Assembly (NCBI RefSeq): GCF_000499385.1
Contig: NW_013654875.1
Span: 160,620 to 224,619 of the forward strand
Direction: 5' to 3'
DNA from: Eimeria necatrix
Taxonomy: Eukaryota > Apicomplexa > Conoidasida > Eucoccidiorida > Eimeriidae
DNA length: 64,000 nt
This document shows, piece after piece, positions 23,737-36,730 of this stretch (position 1 is its first letter; the number at the start of each line of letters is the position of its first letter). The translations under genes were made by a program, and so were the position numbers. The notes under the pieces are model-generated. The model saw nothing but the letters and a program-made list of their open reading frames with translations. It was not told where the DNA came from and made no database searches.

Positions 23737-26064
23737 CCACACAAAACCCAATGAAAAAGAACAAGGATAACAGGGGAATGAAATGGTGAATGAAGGCATG
23801 TACGATCACTTAGCAATGGCTGTTGATTGCATTACTGGAAGTCTCATGATGCATTCAAGTACCTGAGACCCCTATATGATGTCTCCATCCCCCGGTCGAG
23901 CCATACGAGAAACTGCTTCAACATTTCCATAAATTCTATAGACCTGTAAAATTAAAGTGTTCAGGCGTCTCATTACTCTGTGGTACCTTACTTCTTCTTT
24001 TTCAGAGGTATCTATGCTTGCTGCACTGCAGATCTCGATGAGTCAGCAAAGCCTTATCCACGCTGTTTACACACCATTCAAAATGTGTAAGGCAGCACTT
24101 CCACTTCTAAAGCAGTAAAAATGTGAACTAACTTTTCCGTAAAGGCGTTTTGAATGTAGTGATGGGAAATAAGACGGCATTCATGTTGACGAGTTTCCTT
24201 CGAGGTCACGGTGTCACGCCAGGATACCATGTTGCAGAGATCCCTACGATGCCTGGACCCCAACACCAAATCACCCAATGAGTTGCTTTTATGGACCTTT
24301 GAGATTAAAATTTTTGAGGTTTTTACCTTTTGGCAACGCATTTCTTATTTCTCGGTGGCAGGGTTTGCACGAGGCATTTATACCTCGTGACGATCCCTAT
24401 GAACCACATCCGGCCTAGCAACGCCGTCCACACACCATCCAAAATGAGTCGAAAAAAATTAATACATGGGACACTTATACTTAGAAATCATTAAAATATG
24501 AATTAAATTTTACCGAAAGGTATTTCGAGCCTAATGGTGGGAAATAAGTCGCTACTCATGATAAGGAGGTTCGATTGAGGTCAGGGTGTTCCGTGAACAG
24601 CAGGTGACCTGCATTGAACAGCAGGTGACCTGCATCCTCACAAGCCCCCAAAGGCAAAATTTGTGATTCAGCTGGATATTATTGCTTACAATTTAGTCGA
24701 AACATGCTCAGGCAGGATAGAGAACCCAAATATTGCCCACAGGCTCTGGATGCCCACGTGCTTTGACGTGCGGTGCTCACACTGCCGCTTCTTCATGTCG
24801 ATGTCCCAAACAAAGAACCTCGGCAGTTTTCCAACCAATAGTTTCTTAGGATGATAAGTTGAGCCAGAGGCCCGTACAATCTATTCATCCTTTATGTTGC
24901 TAGCTATACTCACCTATTCCGCAGAGACATGCTGCCACAAAGCTCAATATAAGTGTGTACTGATTAATATCTGCTGGTTGTTTTGGATTTTGTCCACTAT
25001 AGGCTCCCGCGTCAACTCTTTGCTTCGTTAATGTGCCCTGCAGAAGCTATCCTCACCGGGCTGCAATTTATGCGCTTCTTTTAATTTTGAGCTGAGTTGC
25101 GACAGAACGAGTGCGAATTTCACCGTAGAATCACAACTGTCCCTGCCTGCTGTTGAGATATGCAAACGTTGCTTAATTCACAGCCATTCCCGTCGAAGTT
25201 GGTAGAAACAACATTCATTATTCCCCTTACGTGGTTTTAATGCTTCAGAAGTGTGCAACCACCCTATTACATTAATTCGGAGTATGTTCCTTTCACAAGA
25301 TGAATGCACACATTGATTCCAAAAAGTGCGTCGAGGCCCTAAGAGGTGTTTACAAATCGGCACTTCATCGTTAACTATAGCTTCTTCGTGCCTTCGTTAG
25401 AACTGTGCGTGAAAATGAATTTCAAGCAGTTTCTTCTACGTTGACAAGGGAACCCCTTTTCTGGCTGTTTTACTCAAAAATGAATGTTTTCATCTCTAAC
25501 ATCTATATTCTAAAAATAGGATCAAGAAAAAGGAAATCTCCTGGATGAAAAGATTTTGACACTGAGTTGAAAAAGAGTTAGGCTGATACAAATCAAGAAA
25601 ACAACAAAAACAACTGACGTGCGGGGTTGCGACCAACATCATACGTCTCAGTGAGGCGCTGCTGCTGCCGTAGACATAAAACGCTCCCACATTCCAGGAA
25701 GAAAATTGGCTTGGGCATTGCGGATGCAGTATTTAGTTTCACGACAAATTTGGTCCACAGAGTTGTTCAATTCCCGTCTTGCAACCTTTAATTTTGAAAA
25801 CATGGCACTTATGTAGAGCATTTCCAGCGTTCCTCTGCTTTTTTAAAAGAATGCGATGCGAACTGAAGCTGTACATCACCGCACAGGAAAATTATGTGCA
25901 GCTTCCTCCACTCAAAGGTGAAGCTCGGACATAAAGGTGGAAAAAAGTGTTATGAATTTTTTATGGACATTTATTCGCAGGATTCGCCTACTCTGACGCG
26001 CAAGACGCGCAGTAATTATATTGATAATAGTCAGCACTCCTGCGTTGCCAGTCACCGGCCGTTT
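23737..26064. other. Spacer with duplicated flanks
   Basis: Sequence 24480-24840 is clearly homologous to 33280-33640, both lying 5' of type A genes. A 21 bp tandem duplication (TGAACAGCAGGTGACC unit) sits at 24594-24635. The right end (25800-26060) belongs to the conserved 3' flank of type B genes. No gene recognised. Confidence 0.5.
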
Positions 26065-27605
26065 TCAACCCAACATTATCAACGTGAGAAAGAAAAGCGT
26101 AACTGTAATGGCAGGGACTGTGATGGACGCTGAGCCCCGCTGTCGCTTCAGAAGCGCTTCATATACTTCAGTCCTGCAAAAAATCAGAACAAAGCGCTTG
26201 CTTTGTGGGTTCAGCTCCATACCTTCATGGATCGCACGCTGCAGCGTTGAAGAGCAATAACGCTGCCAGATTGTTCTGTGGAAAACAGCTCACTCGATTG
26301 GCCGTGCTTCGTCCGCTGCTAGAGGCTCTATGAAATAGCAAAATAACACATTGCTACCGGCTGTACAATCTGTAGTGGCGGCACACGACACTTTCCCCGC
26401 TTTAGTAGACACTATGGCCGCAAGATTTTTTGCCGCTGGGTCGTTCAGTGGCTCCACGCCCAATTTATTGGTTTGAGCCGACGCGTCGTAGTTCTCTCTG
26501 CGCAGAAGCCCGCAGTAGCCAGATCAAAGGAGTTGACAAGGACTGCGGAACAAAAGAAAATGAAGTGGCTTTAGCTCACCATTCATGGTCAATATGAACG
26601 AACACCACATGCCTCAGTGTACTGCAGAAACATTTCTTTGAGAAAACTGCAATAGACGGACTGTTCGAGATGGCGCAGTCCTGCAGTGAAAGATTCCTTG
26701 ATCAGAGCCCCGCAGTCGAACGTTGTAGAATGTTCAAAAGTAATAACAAGTCCAGAATACTGCACACAGACAACAGCGCATTGTAAACCGCTGTGAATGG
26801 CGGCTAACAAATGTAGGCTAGCAAGCTCCCGAAAAAATCAGTACACAGGGCCCCTTCAGAAAATTTTGTGTCAACATTTAGTTCGAGAAGGCATACCTTC
26901 GACGTATTGGCATTCGTTGCATCACAGCTGTCTTTGCTTTCCCCTGCGAGCTCTTTCACGATGTCAGTGACGCTAGTTTTGGTATCACTCTTTGTTGGAG
27001 GAGAAAGACTTGATTTAACTTCATCGCTAGTTGCTTTAACGAGCTCGCTCAATAATCCGCCTAGCCCTTCCGTTCGCAAGGCATTAAGAATGGGCAAGCA
27101 TGCTGAACAGGAGCAAACAACGCACTTCATTCCTTACGGTGGATGATGCTCTGTACAAATACTAATTAATAGATAAATAATCCGAACCAATCAGTAAAGC
27201 CTTTGGTTTTGGCGCCAACGGTTATTGAAACAGCGTACGAACAACATGCCATAAATGCTGACTGCAAAACAGCTGACGAGTCGTACGAGCATTTCATCGG
27301 TTACACCATTGTACTATCCACCGTCTGGTGGCACTCGTGGGCTCTAGAAGTGTCTACAAAAGACATAATAGTTGGGTCCAGCTTGTCTGTCATTTCTCTC
27401 ATGTCCACACTTCCAATTTACCATCAGTTTTCTCTTCAGCAGCAGGTGCCGCTGCCACGTGAGCGAAGGAAGGTGGCTTTATCTCTAGGCTCTTGCGGTG
27501 CGGATTGACAATAGCAGAGCGAATGGGGACTCCTGCTGAAAAGTTCGGTGCCGCTGCCCCGGCGAGGAGACCAGCGTAGCACGCCAAGAGGCCAAGTTGG
27601 GACAT
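26065..27605 (-). CDS. SAG-family surface antigen, type B, five exons, intact
   Basis: About 266 residues. Exons 27605-27422 (MSQLGLLACYAG signal peptide), 27102-26897, 26759-26662, 26497-26294 and 26173-26065 (TGA); phases 1,0,2,2; all GT-AG. The cysteines are ACL, DSC, FDC, SCAATTDC and FCYF. Exon 4 (NYDASAQTNKLG) shows the same NKLG motif as the gene at 8256, of which it is probably the counterpart in the inverted module. The last exon starts TEVYEALLKRQRG; its tail has more threonine and phenylalanine than its relatives but remains uncharged. Confidence 0.86.
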
Positions 27606-27744
27606 TTAGGAAAAACATAGAAACCCGAAGGGTCGACAGGAACAAAGTTGACGAGCACGTGCAGCTCAACACACGACAGAATAAAGGTGTGCAATTTTTT
27701 TGAAACGAATGCGTGCGTGCAGTGGGCAACTAAGGGTTCAGGGT

Positions 27745-27766
27745 TCATCGAGGTGACAATCCCAGC
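27745..27766 (-). promoter_or_regulatory. Type B upstream box
   Basis: The reverse complement reads GGGATTGTCACCTCGATGA, about 140 nt before the ATG. It is followed further upstream by the CAGCTAGAGCACGGTGCTG segment that recurs 5' of the genes at 36581 and 39326. Confidence 0.5.
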
Positions 27767-28304
27767 ACCGTGATCTAGCTGCCAGCTAGAGCACGGTGCT
27801 GTCCCACCATGTCGGCTAGGCTGCGCTTATGTTTTGACCCAGTATTCATATTTGCGGAGCATCAACAGAAAACGTTTGAAGACCTGAGTATGTAGGCTTT
27901 TAGTGGTGTGTTAAAGTAAGCGATTATTCAATTGGTTGCTACAAGCCTATATGCTACGGAAATGCGTGTGTGTGTTCATCTGTCGCTCACACGCATTAGG
28001 AGCTGCGCGAAAATAAAAGGAGCCAAATTTTGCCCTGTTAAGAGAAGCGTAACTCTGTTGATCCCCCATTTTACTTCCCTTTTGCCCAAGATGTCTTCTG
28101 GGTGCTGCAAGCAACGTGTAGCCTAAGGGACCCCGAAGTCCCCAGGCCGGTGGGATCTCGAGCACATTCACACAAGCAAAACAACAAGACCAATCTTATC
28201 CTGCTGGCATAGTTTGTCACGAAGACCCAAACATTTTCGTGTGTCGTCGCAAGCCAAACTGCAGCCCATTCTACATAAGCACACACATAGGTATCGCAAT
28301 TCAC

Positions 28305-28520
28305 CGTCAGTTTTGTCCACTGCTTTGGAGCAGTGGTGGTTGACGATTTAATGATCTTGCATTCAGTCTGTTGTTGTGTGAGGTAATAGTGATCTTGCAT
28401 TCACTTTATTGTAGCTAGGATTGACAGTTACACATTTCTGGGGACTCTCTCTGAGTTGTCCGCTGAGGCTGCCTTGTTAAGGTGTCCCCACCACTGCATC
28501 CCGGCAGACTGAGGAGAGAC
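28305..28520 (-). pseudogene. Decayed SAG exon-1-like relic, copy 3
   Basis: The reverse complement ends in a KTDG-like exon end with a GTGAAT donor remnant at about 28300-28310. It shares the GAATGCAAGATCATTA stretch with the relic at 14839. Stop codons throughout. Confidence 0.5.
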
Positions 28521-29829
28521 ACTGTGGGAAAGTGGGAAACACTAAAGCTCAGAGAGTGTTTGGGAAGAGCCAGCGGAAGTAAGGGGACAAAAGGAGGAGA
28601 AGGGCGAACATGGAAAACGTGGAGAAACTGCTAGTAGCTGTGTCTGCACGAGACGCAATTCATCAAGCTGGCAGTCTCAACACCCATTGATGCAAGGGCA
28701 TGCATATGAGCTCACCACCCCTTTTCAACATTTCGTAAAGCGATATGTGTATTGGGTAACTGCTCTATGCCGCCAGATTTGGTCTTCCGATATGGTTATG
28801 CCATGGGAGACCAGGAGAAGCCGCCAGACCATGCTACAGTCCATGTGGCACACATTCCAGTTTACCGGGACGCAATGAAAATTCCCACTGAATCTTTTTC
28901 GAAAAACGTTTAAGGATGTATGAGTGCTCCTGAAGGCGGTTACTTTGTGCGCTTCAAAAGTAGGCAAGGCACATTCGCACCAGTGGACTCGGCACGCTAT
29001 ATGGCTTGCCCCAGTTAAGCTGCCTCAGCATTCAGTTGTAGAACCTAACTGCTGAAGCAAGTCAAAATTTACGAACAATTAGCAGCTGTCAATACGCTGG
29101 GCAACTGAAGTTTCAATGGATGGCCAAACGGCAAGGCCGTTTGCAGCTTGGAGGGCCACTGCGTCCACCTCTACAACCAGACTGAAAAGAATTGTTCGCA
29201 AGTTGTGCTCTAGTTGCTTGTTTCACTACGCAGAACTGTCTGTCGAAATATTGGCTACTACTTAGTAGACAGAAGCCTGTACCACCTACAGTGTTACGCT
29301 CCCAAAAAATAGGGGTCTTAATTCAAACACTCAAATTTTAAACAGTTCATATGCAGTTGTTGCATTTGATATTATTTGTGTCTGCTTGCTTTGAAGCGAA
29401 CAACAATTTTCGATAAGATTTACAACACGGCGTTCATGGGTGGAGCCAACCGGAGCGGGAAACTGTGCAACTGGAAAGGCCATAACATGAATTTGGTAGC
29501 ACGGTGAGATGAGCAGGAAATGAATAAGCAAATAAACTTCAATGTGAAGTCTCGGGTCCCTACAGCAGCCAAATTTAAGAAAGAGGCTGCTGCACTTCTT
29601 GGTGGCTACCTGGGCTACACTATTACAGCTTTTGGCTGGTCTGCAATGTGGTGGCGTGCAAACCTGACCTTTTTGCCGTGGAATGAAGTAGATGTTTAGT
29701 GAAACGAGGGCGGCATTATTGCGAAATCGTTACAGGAGTACAGATTCGCGCAAAACGTTACATGACCATCGGCAGCATTCCATCAGGAAATATGACTTAG
29801 CGAAATTTACATTAGGCGCATCACACCTT

Positions 29830-30240
29830 AGCTTGAGTTTCTAAAAGCGCCGCCCAAAAGAAGCAAGCAAGAAACGGCAAAAGACGAAGGACGCAAAGGC
29901 ACGGAATTCACAGAAAGACAGTAAGGACGGAGAGACAGGAAACGCAAGGATCGAGTACAGGAGACATGAAGAGCCATGAAACGCCATAGGACAGAGAGAA
30001 CGAAAGATAAGAGGCAAAATGAGAAAGCGAACACAAAGAAACAGGTGCTAAATTAAAACTGGAGGAAAAGAGATACAGGAGACAGCATAGAGATAAGAAA
30101 CAGAGAGATGGCGAACATGAAGGGACGAGGGACGGAAGGTGACAAGAGGGAAAAAGCGTCAGGAGACAAAAACAGATTCGAAGGGAAGATGTCCCAAAGA
30201 ACCTCGAACGAGAAAACGAGCATGGGAAAACATCTTGCAG
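29830..30240 (-). repeat. Purine-rich degenerate repeat
   Basis: The plus strand is rich in GAGACAGGA, AGAAAC and GACGGA words. It is the inverted counterpart of 5960-6440. No coding potential beyond composition. Confidence 0.6.
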
Positions 30241-31248
30241 CTATATTGCAATGAAAAGCGATGTATCCTCATATGAGCTGTGACCAGTAAATTGGGAAAT
30301 GCAGAGGCCTATACCAACGGTCACTGCTCCTCAGCAGTCTTTACTGTATTGATTTAAGCTACCATAGATCCTTTTTGCACGTGGGCTCGGTGTTGACTCC
30401 GGAGAAGGTAATGACTTGAAACAAACGCGCGCTGCTCATTACAGCAGTGGCGGCAAGAATGTGCAGTACAAGAGAATCACTCAAGAAATCTTCCGTAGTG
30501 AGAGCGAAATTCGAGGTAGGAGACCTACCATTACAGGCCAAAGTTTAGATATGTTTTCTGGTTCTCTCAGATCAGAGGGATTCAAAATTGAAATTTCAAA
30601 ACGTCCCTGTCACTGGGGAACTTCAAATCAATCAGTACAGACTCAGAAAAGCATATTCATTGTCTCGCAACTAAGTAACACGTCCTAAAAGGAAGCACAG
30701 ACTAGGAACGCATGCTGTTCACAATTATTGGAAGCCTTGTCTCACTATCTCACTATTCTGTCCTAACAGCTTCATTAAGTGTAAATAAAAGACACTTTGG
30801 GTAGTAAAAGTGGCAGCCTCTCGCCTAGCTGACTAAGTGCTCCTCCTGAAGTGAATATAGAATCATTACTACGATTCCCGGGGAGGGCTTGACCCGGCAC
30901 TACGTCAAAATACATTGCGGAAGAGATATTGGACAGCGAAATCCAAAGTCACGGAGCAAACGAAGTCAACTCATTCATGACCGGCACCGCTAACAGTTTC
31001 ATATGAAAGATGCGGTACGGAACGAAGTTAGCGATGACGAGATTAGCTAGTCCATAAAGTGCAAAGTACGAGTTAGTAGTGGGGATAGAAAAGTAAGATG
31101 CATTTCTTGCCCAAAGGTCCTTTTTATCACCCATAGGCAGTAGGTAGTAGTGAAGTTCATATGCCAGCCTCTATTTGACTCAGAAGTGCTACCCTACTTG
31201 CACAGCTTCGACATATCCAATGGCTGATTTGCAGCTTATTTGCTGGGT

Positions 31249-32852
31249 CTATCTCAGAAGGATCAAACTGAAGGACAAAAGAGCGGCGTGGGACAAAAGA
31301 ATGGTGACAACACTGGGAACAGATGTAGGCGCTGCGCTCGACTCCACTTCCCAGAGAGCATTGTAAAGCTCAGTTCTGAAAAACACACAAGGCAACTGTT
31401 GTTTTGGGCGGTGGGATACGCACTGTGCAGAGAATCATGCTTTTGTGCTGACGGGCATTGATAGCTGTGTTCTACACTTTTTGTTGTTGACTTGTCATGC
31501 GGGTGGTTTGGCGCTTACGTGAATGGCGTATCCCCAGTTAGGAGCGGCTCTATGAAGTAGCAGAACAAGATATTGTTGCCTGCTGCACAGTTTTTGGTGG
31601 CGGCACAAGAAACCTTTGTGCTTTTGGTCGACAGTAAAATCGCGACATTGCTGGCCGCTACATTACTAAATGGAGCCTGTGTAACGTCGTATTTGCCTGT
31701 TGACGGGTCGAAGCTGGACCTGGGGAATGAAAGCAACAGCAGTCAAATCAGAATAGATAAACTCTTACGCAGATGCAGATCTGGAAAAAGAGGACGACCG
31801 CAAAGGTGAATAGGTGGGGCAATAGTCTACATCAAGAATGCTCATGTTAAAACAGAACTCCCAAGTCCGACGCGAGTCCAGATTGGCATAGTTGGTGGGG
31901 ATATTGGTCGAGGAAAACGAAATGAAGTAAACAACTGACTGTTGGAGGTAGCTGAGTCCAGCTCTATAAGTAGCCCGGATGAAAGCGTCGCAGTCAAACT
32001 TCGTATTGTGTGCAAATGGGATTACGAGTCCAGGATACTGCAGCAACGCGATGTAAATCACATTGCATATTTCCTTTAACAAGCGAAAAAAAGCTAAATT
32101 TTTACGTTGCCTTGGGGCCATTTAAAGCTGTAGCTGTGGGTAACCGCTGAATAAAGTCAGCGCTGTACTGTTCGGCTGGTGCTAGAGCCATACCGTTTCC
32201 GCATTTGCACTTTCCGCTGAGTTACATGTAGCTGCATCTTCACCCGCAAGCTTTTCTGCAATTTTTATGGCAGTGGGATTTTCCAGATTCCTCTCTTGGA
32301 TTTTATTGAAGCTTTCGGTCACCTCATTATCTTTCGCTTTGGTGAGGGCTTCTAACAGATCTTTGAGGTCTTCTGTTCTGATGGAGTTTATGACGGCCAG
32401 GCATTCTGGAAACGGTACCACAACACAAGTTGAATGTGAATGCGGCTATATTTGCAGCAGCGGCTTGCAATGGGCCATCCAGCAGCCATCTCATGAGTAC
32501 ATAGGCAGACTTGCATTGAGGCGCGGCTGGGATGTCGCATCAGCAATGGAATGCGTTGAGGCCGTCATAATGTGGAAGCACAACACCCGTAGGCCCGCAT
32601 GTCTCCACAAATCAAGCTATGGATGGGGCTAGTTCGACGTCATTCACTTGTTATTCTCATCTATACTTCACCATCAGTTTTATCTTCGGCCGTGGGCGGC
32701 GTCTGCTCAACAGACACAAGCAATTTTGAATGAAGACGATTTTCTTGAGAGCCTGCTGCAGCCGAGCGAATCGAGAGCGCTGTTGAGAACTCTGAAGCTG
32801 TGAGGTTTCCAATTAGGCCAGCATAGCAAGCAAACAAACATGCGCGACCCAT
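31249..32852 (-). CDS. SAG-family surface antigen, type A, five exons, intact
   Basis: About 272 residues. Exons 32852-32672 (MGRACLFACYAG signal peptide), 32405-32194, 32037-31940, 31719-31519 and 31375-31249 (TAG); phases 1,0,2,2. The cysteines are ECL, ATC, FDC, SCAATKNC and FCYF. Exon 4 has the type A core DPSTGKYDV. The last exon is 18 nt longer than in every other copy; the extra residues extend the hydrophobic C-terminal segment and include a histidine, and the protein ends in arginine. That could weaken GPI attachment or make the tail a conventional membrane anchor. The start codon is the ATG of the signal peptide; an open extension to 32912 lies in the 5' leader. Confidence 0.85.
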
Positions 32853-34230
32853 TGTGGGAAGTAGGATTGTTACAAAGTAAACGATAACACACGAAACCGA
32901 ACGTAAAGGCACCAGAAGAGAAAAAGGGAAAGATACGGAGGCCGTAGGTCTGTACGATCTCTTCGCGACGGCTACTAATTCTGTTGTGTGTGTTTTACAA
33001 GCGTTGGAGGCTTCTATGTTGTTTCTAGTAGCAGAGATCGCTACAATGCCACGACCCCACTATAAAGTCACTCAATGGCTTGCATCAACACTTCCAGAAA
33101 TTCTATGGATCTTTAAAATTAAAACTTTTGAGTTTATTATTACCCTTCGGCCCATATTTCCTCTTTCTCAGGGGTAAGTTTGCCTGTTGCAGATCCCGAT
33201 GAGTCACCGACGGCCTAGCCACTCTGTCCACACACCATCCAACACTGGGCGGAGAAGACTGGTGCATGGGACACTTCTACTCAGAAAACATTAAATATAT
33301 GAATTCGCCTTTACAGAAGGGTATTTTGAGTGTAAGAATGAGAAACAAGACACTATTCATGGTTCGGTTGAGGTCAAGGCGTCACGTGAGCAGCTGGTGA
33401 CCTGCATCCTCACAAGTTCCCAACGGCAAAATTTGTGATTTGTCTGGATATTGCAGCCCAATATTTAATTAAAACATGCTCAGGCAGGATATAGAGAAGC
33501 CAAATAGTGCCCACACGCTGTGTATGCTCGTATGCTTGACCCGCCTTGCTTACGCTGGTGCTTCTTCACGCCGGTTTCCCAATCAAAGAATCACGACAGT
33601 TTTCCCACCAATATTTTCTCTGGCCCTTAGATATAGAAAATATGCGCTTATTCAACGATACTGAGAACGACTATTTCACATCGGCCAGTGTTGCCGTCTG
33701 CGTAACGGGCTCGCTGTCGCCGCGCCAAACGCATTACAGCTCAGCCACTGTAATGCCACAGAATGCTGTGACTTATCTGTGCACAGAGCCCCCATCGCAT
33801 AATTCGTGACAAAATTGATATAAACTCCGGCACAACAGTGAAGCGCACGGAAAAGGCTAGTTCTCCTCCCTACTAGAGCCCTCACTATCGAAATCTTGAG
33901 CCGCTTCACGCCGTGCCACTTTTGTTGCATTTGCTTGTGAGCTGGTCATGACTTCTCCTGATGCACCCTTCTTCAATTTTGTGTTTGGAAGATGTGCACC
34001 GGTTTCACCAAGCCACAAACTTTTACTCCCTTTAACGAATAAATGCGGAACTATGGCCTAAAGTTTTCGAGATTGATGTGTACAACTTGGCTTGTAGCCA
34101 GTGATGATGTTTCTTCATATTGTCCAGTACATAGGGAATGATATTAATTTAACCTCTACATTTAAACATCGACCACTTCGCCTCGCTTTTTTGCCAAGCA
34201 CTCCCAATCTATTCCAGAGTGTTGGATTCA

Positions 34231-34464
34231 ACTATGTACGCGTTACTTTCTCCTTAGCAGGACATATTCCGGGAGAGAAAGGGGGGATGTAAAAGTTGGT
34301 TAAAAACATTGGCAGTTTATCCGATTTGAAAACAAAGTTTGGAGTGCTTTAACTATGTATGGGTTACTTTCTGCTTAGCAGGACAAATTTCGGGACAGAA
34401 AGGAGGAATGTAAGTTAGCTTAAAAATTGACAGTTCATCCGATTTGAAAACAAAGACTGGAATG
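34231..34464. repeat. Tandem duplication, about 121 bp period
   Basis: Two copies, each starting near CTATGTA.G.GTTACTTTC and including TCCGATTTGAAAACAAAG. They are diverged by several substitutions and small gaps. Confidence 0.75.
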
Positions 34465-34545
34465 CGTTCTCAAAGGCAGTGCATCGTGATACTGAGGATA
34501 CCAAATGACGCCGCTTTTCTTGGTATTTTTCACCAGTCGCTGTTG

Positions 34546-34629
34546 CTTTCTGTAGACATAAGACGCTCCCCTTCTTCCTCTTTCTCACTTTCTGTAGACA
34601 TAAGACGCTTCCCTTCTTCCTCTTTCTCA
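34546..34629. repeat. Tandem duplication, 42 bp period
   Basis: CTTTCTGTAGACATAAGACG starts at 34546 and 34588. The copies are nearly identical, so the duplication is recent. Confidence 0.85.
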
Positions 34630-34924
34630 GAGATAAATTGACTGGGAAGTGCAACTGCAGCGTTCAATTTGCTCGGCAAATTAAATTTGCCCCATCACCA
34701 GCATTTCGAGCGTTCCTTTGATTCTTTTATTAATTACTATGCGAAGTGAAACTGTATATCACCGTGCAGGATATCCCTGCACCGCTTCACTCGAGGATGA
34801 AGTTCAGACGACAGAAAGGAAAAAGCCATCGCTGCGATGCTTCGGTCGCCTGCTCTGACGTGGAAGACGTCAAGCCATTGTTCAAAATGGCAATCAGCAC
34901 TGCTGCGTTGTCAGTTATCAGCCG

Positions 34925-36581
34925 TTATTGGCTCAAGATTGCCAAGGCGAGAGTAAAAAGCGCAGCCGTAATGCCAGGAAGTGGAATGCACGCTGAGCCT
35001 TGCTGTCGCCTCAGGAGTGCCTCATACACTTCAGCCCTGCAAAATACTCGCCCACAGTGCTAGCCAAAAGTTGGTTTCACCTTGCGCCCATACAGTTCTG
35101 ATGGCAGTACATAGGACCTCAAGATGTTCGTTCGAGCAGTTTTCCTCTAAGAAGAAGCATAAGCCAGCTCTTTGTTGCATGACAAAAGCTCACTTGATCG
35201 GCTGCACTTCGTCCAGTGCCAAGGGCTGTATGAAATAGCAAAACAAGACATTGCTACCAGCTTCGCAATCTGTAGTGGCAGCACATGATACCTTCTCCGC
35301 TTTAGTAGATACTATGGCCGCAAGATTTTTGGCCGCCAGATTGTCCCATGGAGCTTCGCCCAGCTTGGTAGTATCAGCCGATGCGTCGTAGTTCTGCCTG
35401 CGCAAAGGAGCCCGAAATAGCAAGCTCAAAGAAGCTCAACCAATGCAGTCAATTAGTGGAGGTGATGAAAGTAGCACGACACCCCAAAATCGTTGCGTGG
35501 AAAGCGCGGAGTAATAACGGGAAAAGCCACTCTGCACCAACACCATGAGCAGGCCCTCTCTTTTGTTAAACATGGAATGATAGTAGTATTTCCTTGAACA
35601 GAAATCTTGAGCAAACGGACTCTTGCAGATGGTTTAGTCCTGTAGTGAAGGATTCATTGATCAAAGATTCGCAGTCGAACTCTGCGGAATGATCAAAAGT
35701 AATAACAAGTCCAGAATACTGCGCACGAGCAACAAGACAACAAGCAAAAACATATGACTTCGACAAATGACGATATTGTGAGTCTAAAATCACATCGCCG
35801 GCGGGGTAGGCAGAAGCTTATAGCTAACAAATGCATGTGTGCAAGCTCCTAATGAATCTGTGCACGAAGGCGCTATCGAATAGTTCGTGACGAAATCTGG
35901 CACCGAAGCTCGCACCGGCGACTTATTCGCAGTTGTTGCGTCACATGTTGATTTGTCGGTTCCTGCAAGTTCTTGTGCGATTTCAATGACGCTAGTTTTA
36001 TTCCCACTTTTCCCAGCAGGCTGAAGGCTTTCGCGAACTTCGTCTTCGTTCGCCTTCGTCAGTTCGTTCAGCAACCCATTCAGGCCTTTCGCTCGCAGAG
36101 AATTTAGAACGAGCAGGCACGCTGAATACGGGCAGATAGCGCAGGCCACGTTTAGAGGAATAAAGCTGTATGCAGCTGATAAAGTACGATGGCACCCAAG
36201 CAGGCGTGCCTATAGGAGTGGTGCTGGCGCCTGCTGAAACTCCAAGTAAACAGAATGCCATGAATTATGTTGACCAGAGAGACTATCGAAGGAAAGTATA
36301 CTGTCCTATTATTATGGTGGCATTAGGGGCTGCAAACAACACAGCAACTGAAAATAGCTTGTTTTTCGTTGCCCTCAATTTTATATGCCTCCTTTACCTT
36401 CAGTTTGGTCTTTGGCCGTAGGCGGGGTTGCATCTTGAGCGAAAGAAGGCTGTTTTGTGTCTAGGCTCCCGTGATGTGGGCTGATAACGGCAGAGCGAAT
36501 AGGGACTGCTGCTGAAAAGTTCGGTGCCGCTGTCCCGGCGAGGAGACCAGCGTAGCACGCTAACAGGCGAATTCGAGACAT
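34925..36581 (-). CDS. SAG-family surface antigen, type B, five exons, intact
   Basis: About 267 residues. Exons 36581-36398 (MSRIRLLACYAG signal peptide), 36121-35916, 35718-35621, 35397-35194 and 35036-34925 (TAA); phases 1,0,2,2. The cysteines are ACL, STC, FDC, SCAATTDC and FCYF, plus a seventh in the tail (SACIPL) not seen in the other copies. The last exon is 3 nt longer and ends in glutamine rather than serine. The start is the ATG preceded by TTG in the leader. It is the first gene in a minus-strand run of four type B genes. Confidence 0.85.
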
Positions 36582-36708
36582 CAAGGAAAAACACGGGGAC
36601 CCGAAGGTTCAATAGGGACAAAATGGATAAGCACACACAAGAGGCGACAGGATAAAAGTGTGCAAGTTTGGAGGGACAAATGCGTGCGTGCAGTGGGGAA
36701 CTAAGTGC

Positions 36709-36730
36709 TCGTCGAGGTAACAGTCCTGCC
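36709..36730 (-). promoter_or_regulatory. Type B upstream box
   Basis: A variant with reverse complement CTGTTACCTCGACGAG, about 128 nt before the ATG. It is less conserved than the boxes at 8091 and 27745. Confidence 0.4.

Larger units (their letters stand above)
28290..31140 (-). repeat. Segmental duplication unit, copy 3 (inverted)
   Basis: Reverse-complement homologue of 5000-7620, with the same order of landmarks, including the purine-rich image of the polypyrimidine tract at 29830-30240. It lies between the type A gene at 31249-32852 and the type B gene at 26065-27605. With copy 2 this shows the module order A gene, spacer unit, relic, B gene. No functional gene was recognised inside it. 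Confidence 0.6.
32853..34924. other. Spacer between type A and type B genes
   Basis: The right side of the type A gene holds its conserved upstream box at about 33091-33106 and a segment (33280-33640) homologous to 24480-24840. Two tandem duplications follow (34231-34464 and 34546-34629), then the conserved 3' flank of the next type B gene. No gene recognised. Confidence 0.5.
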
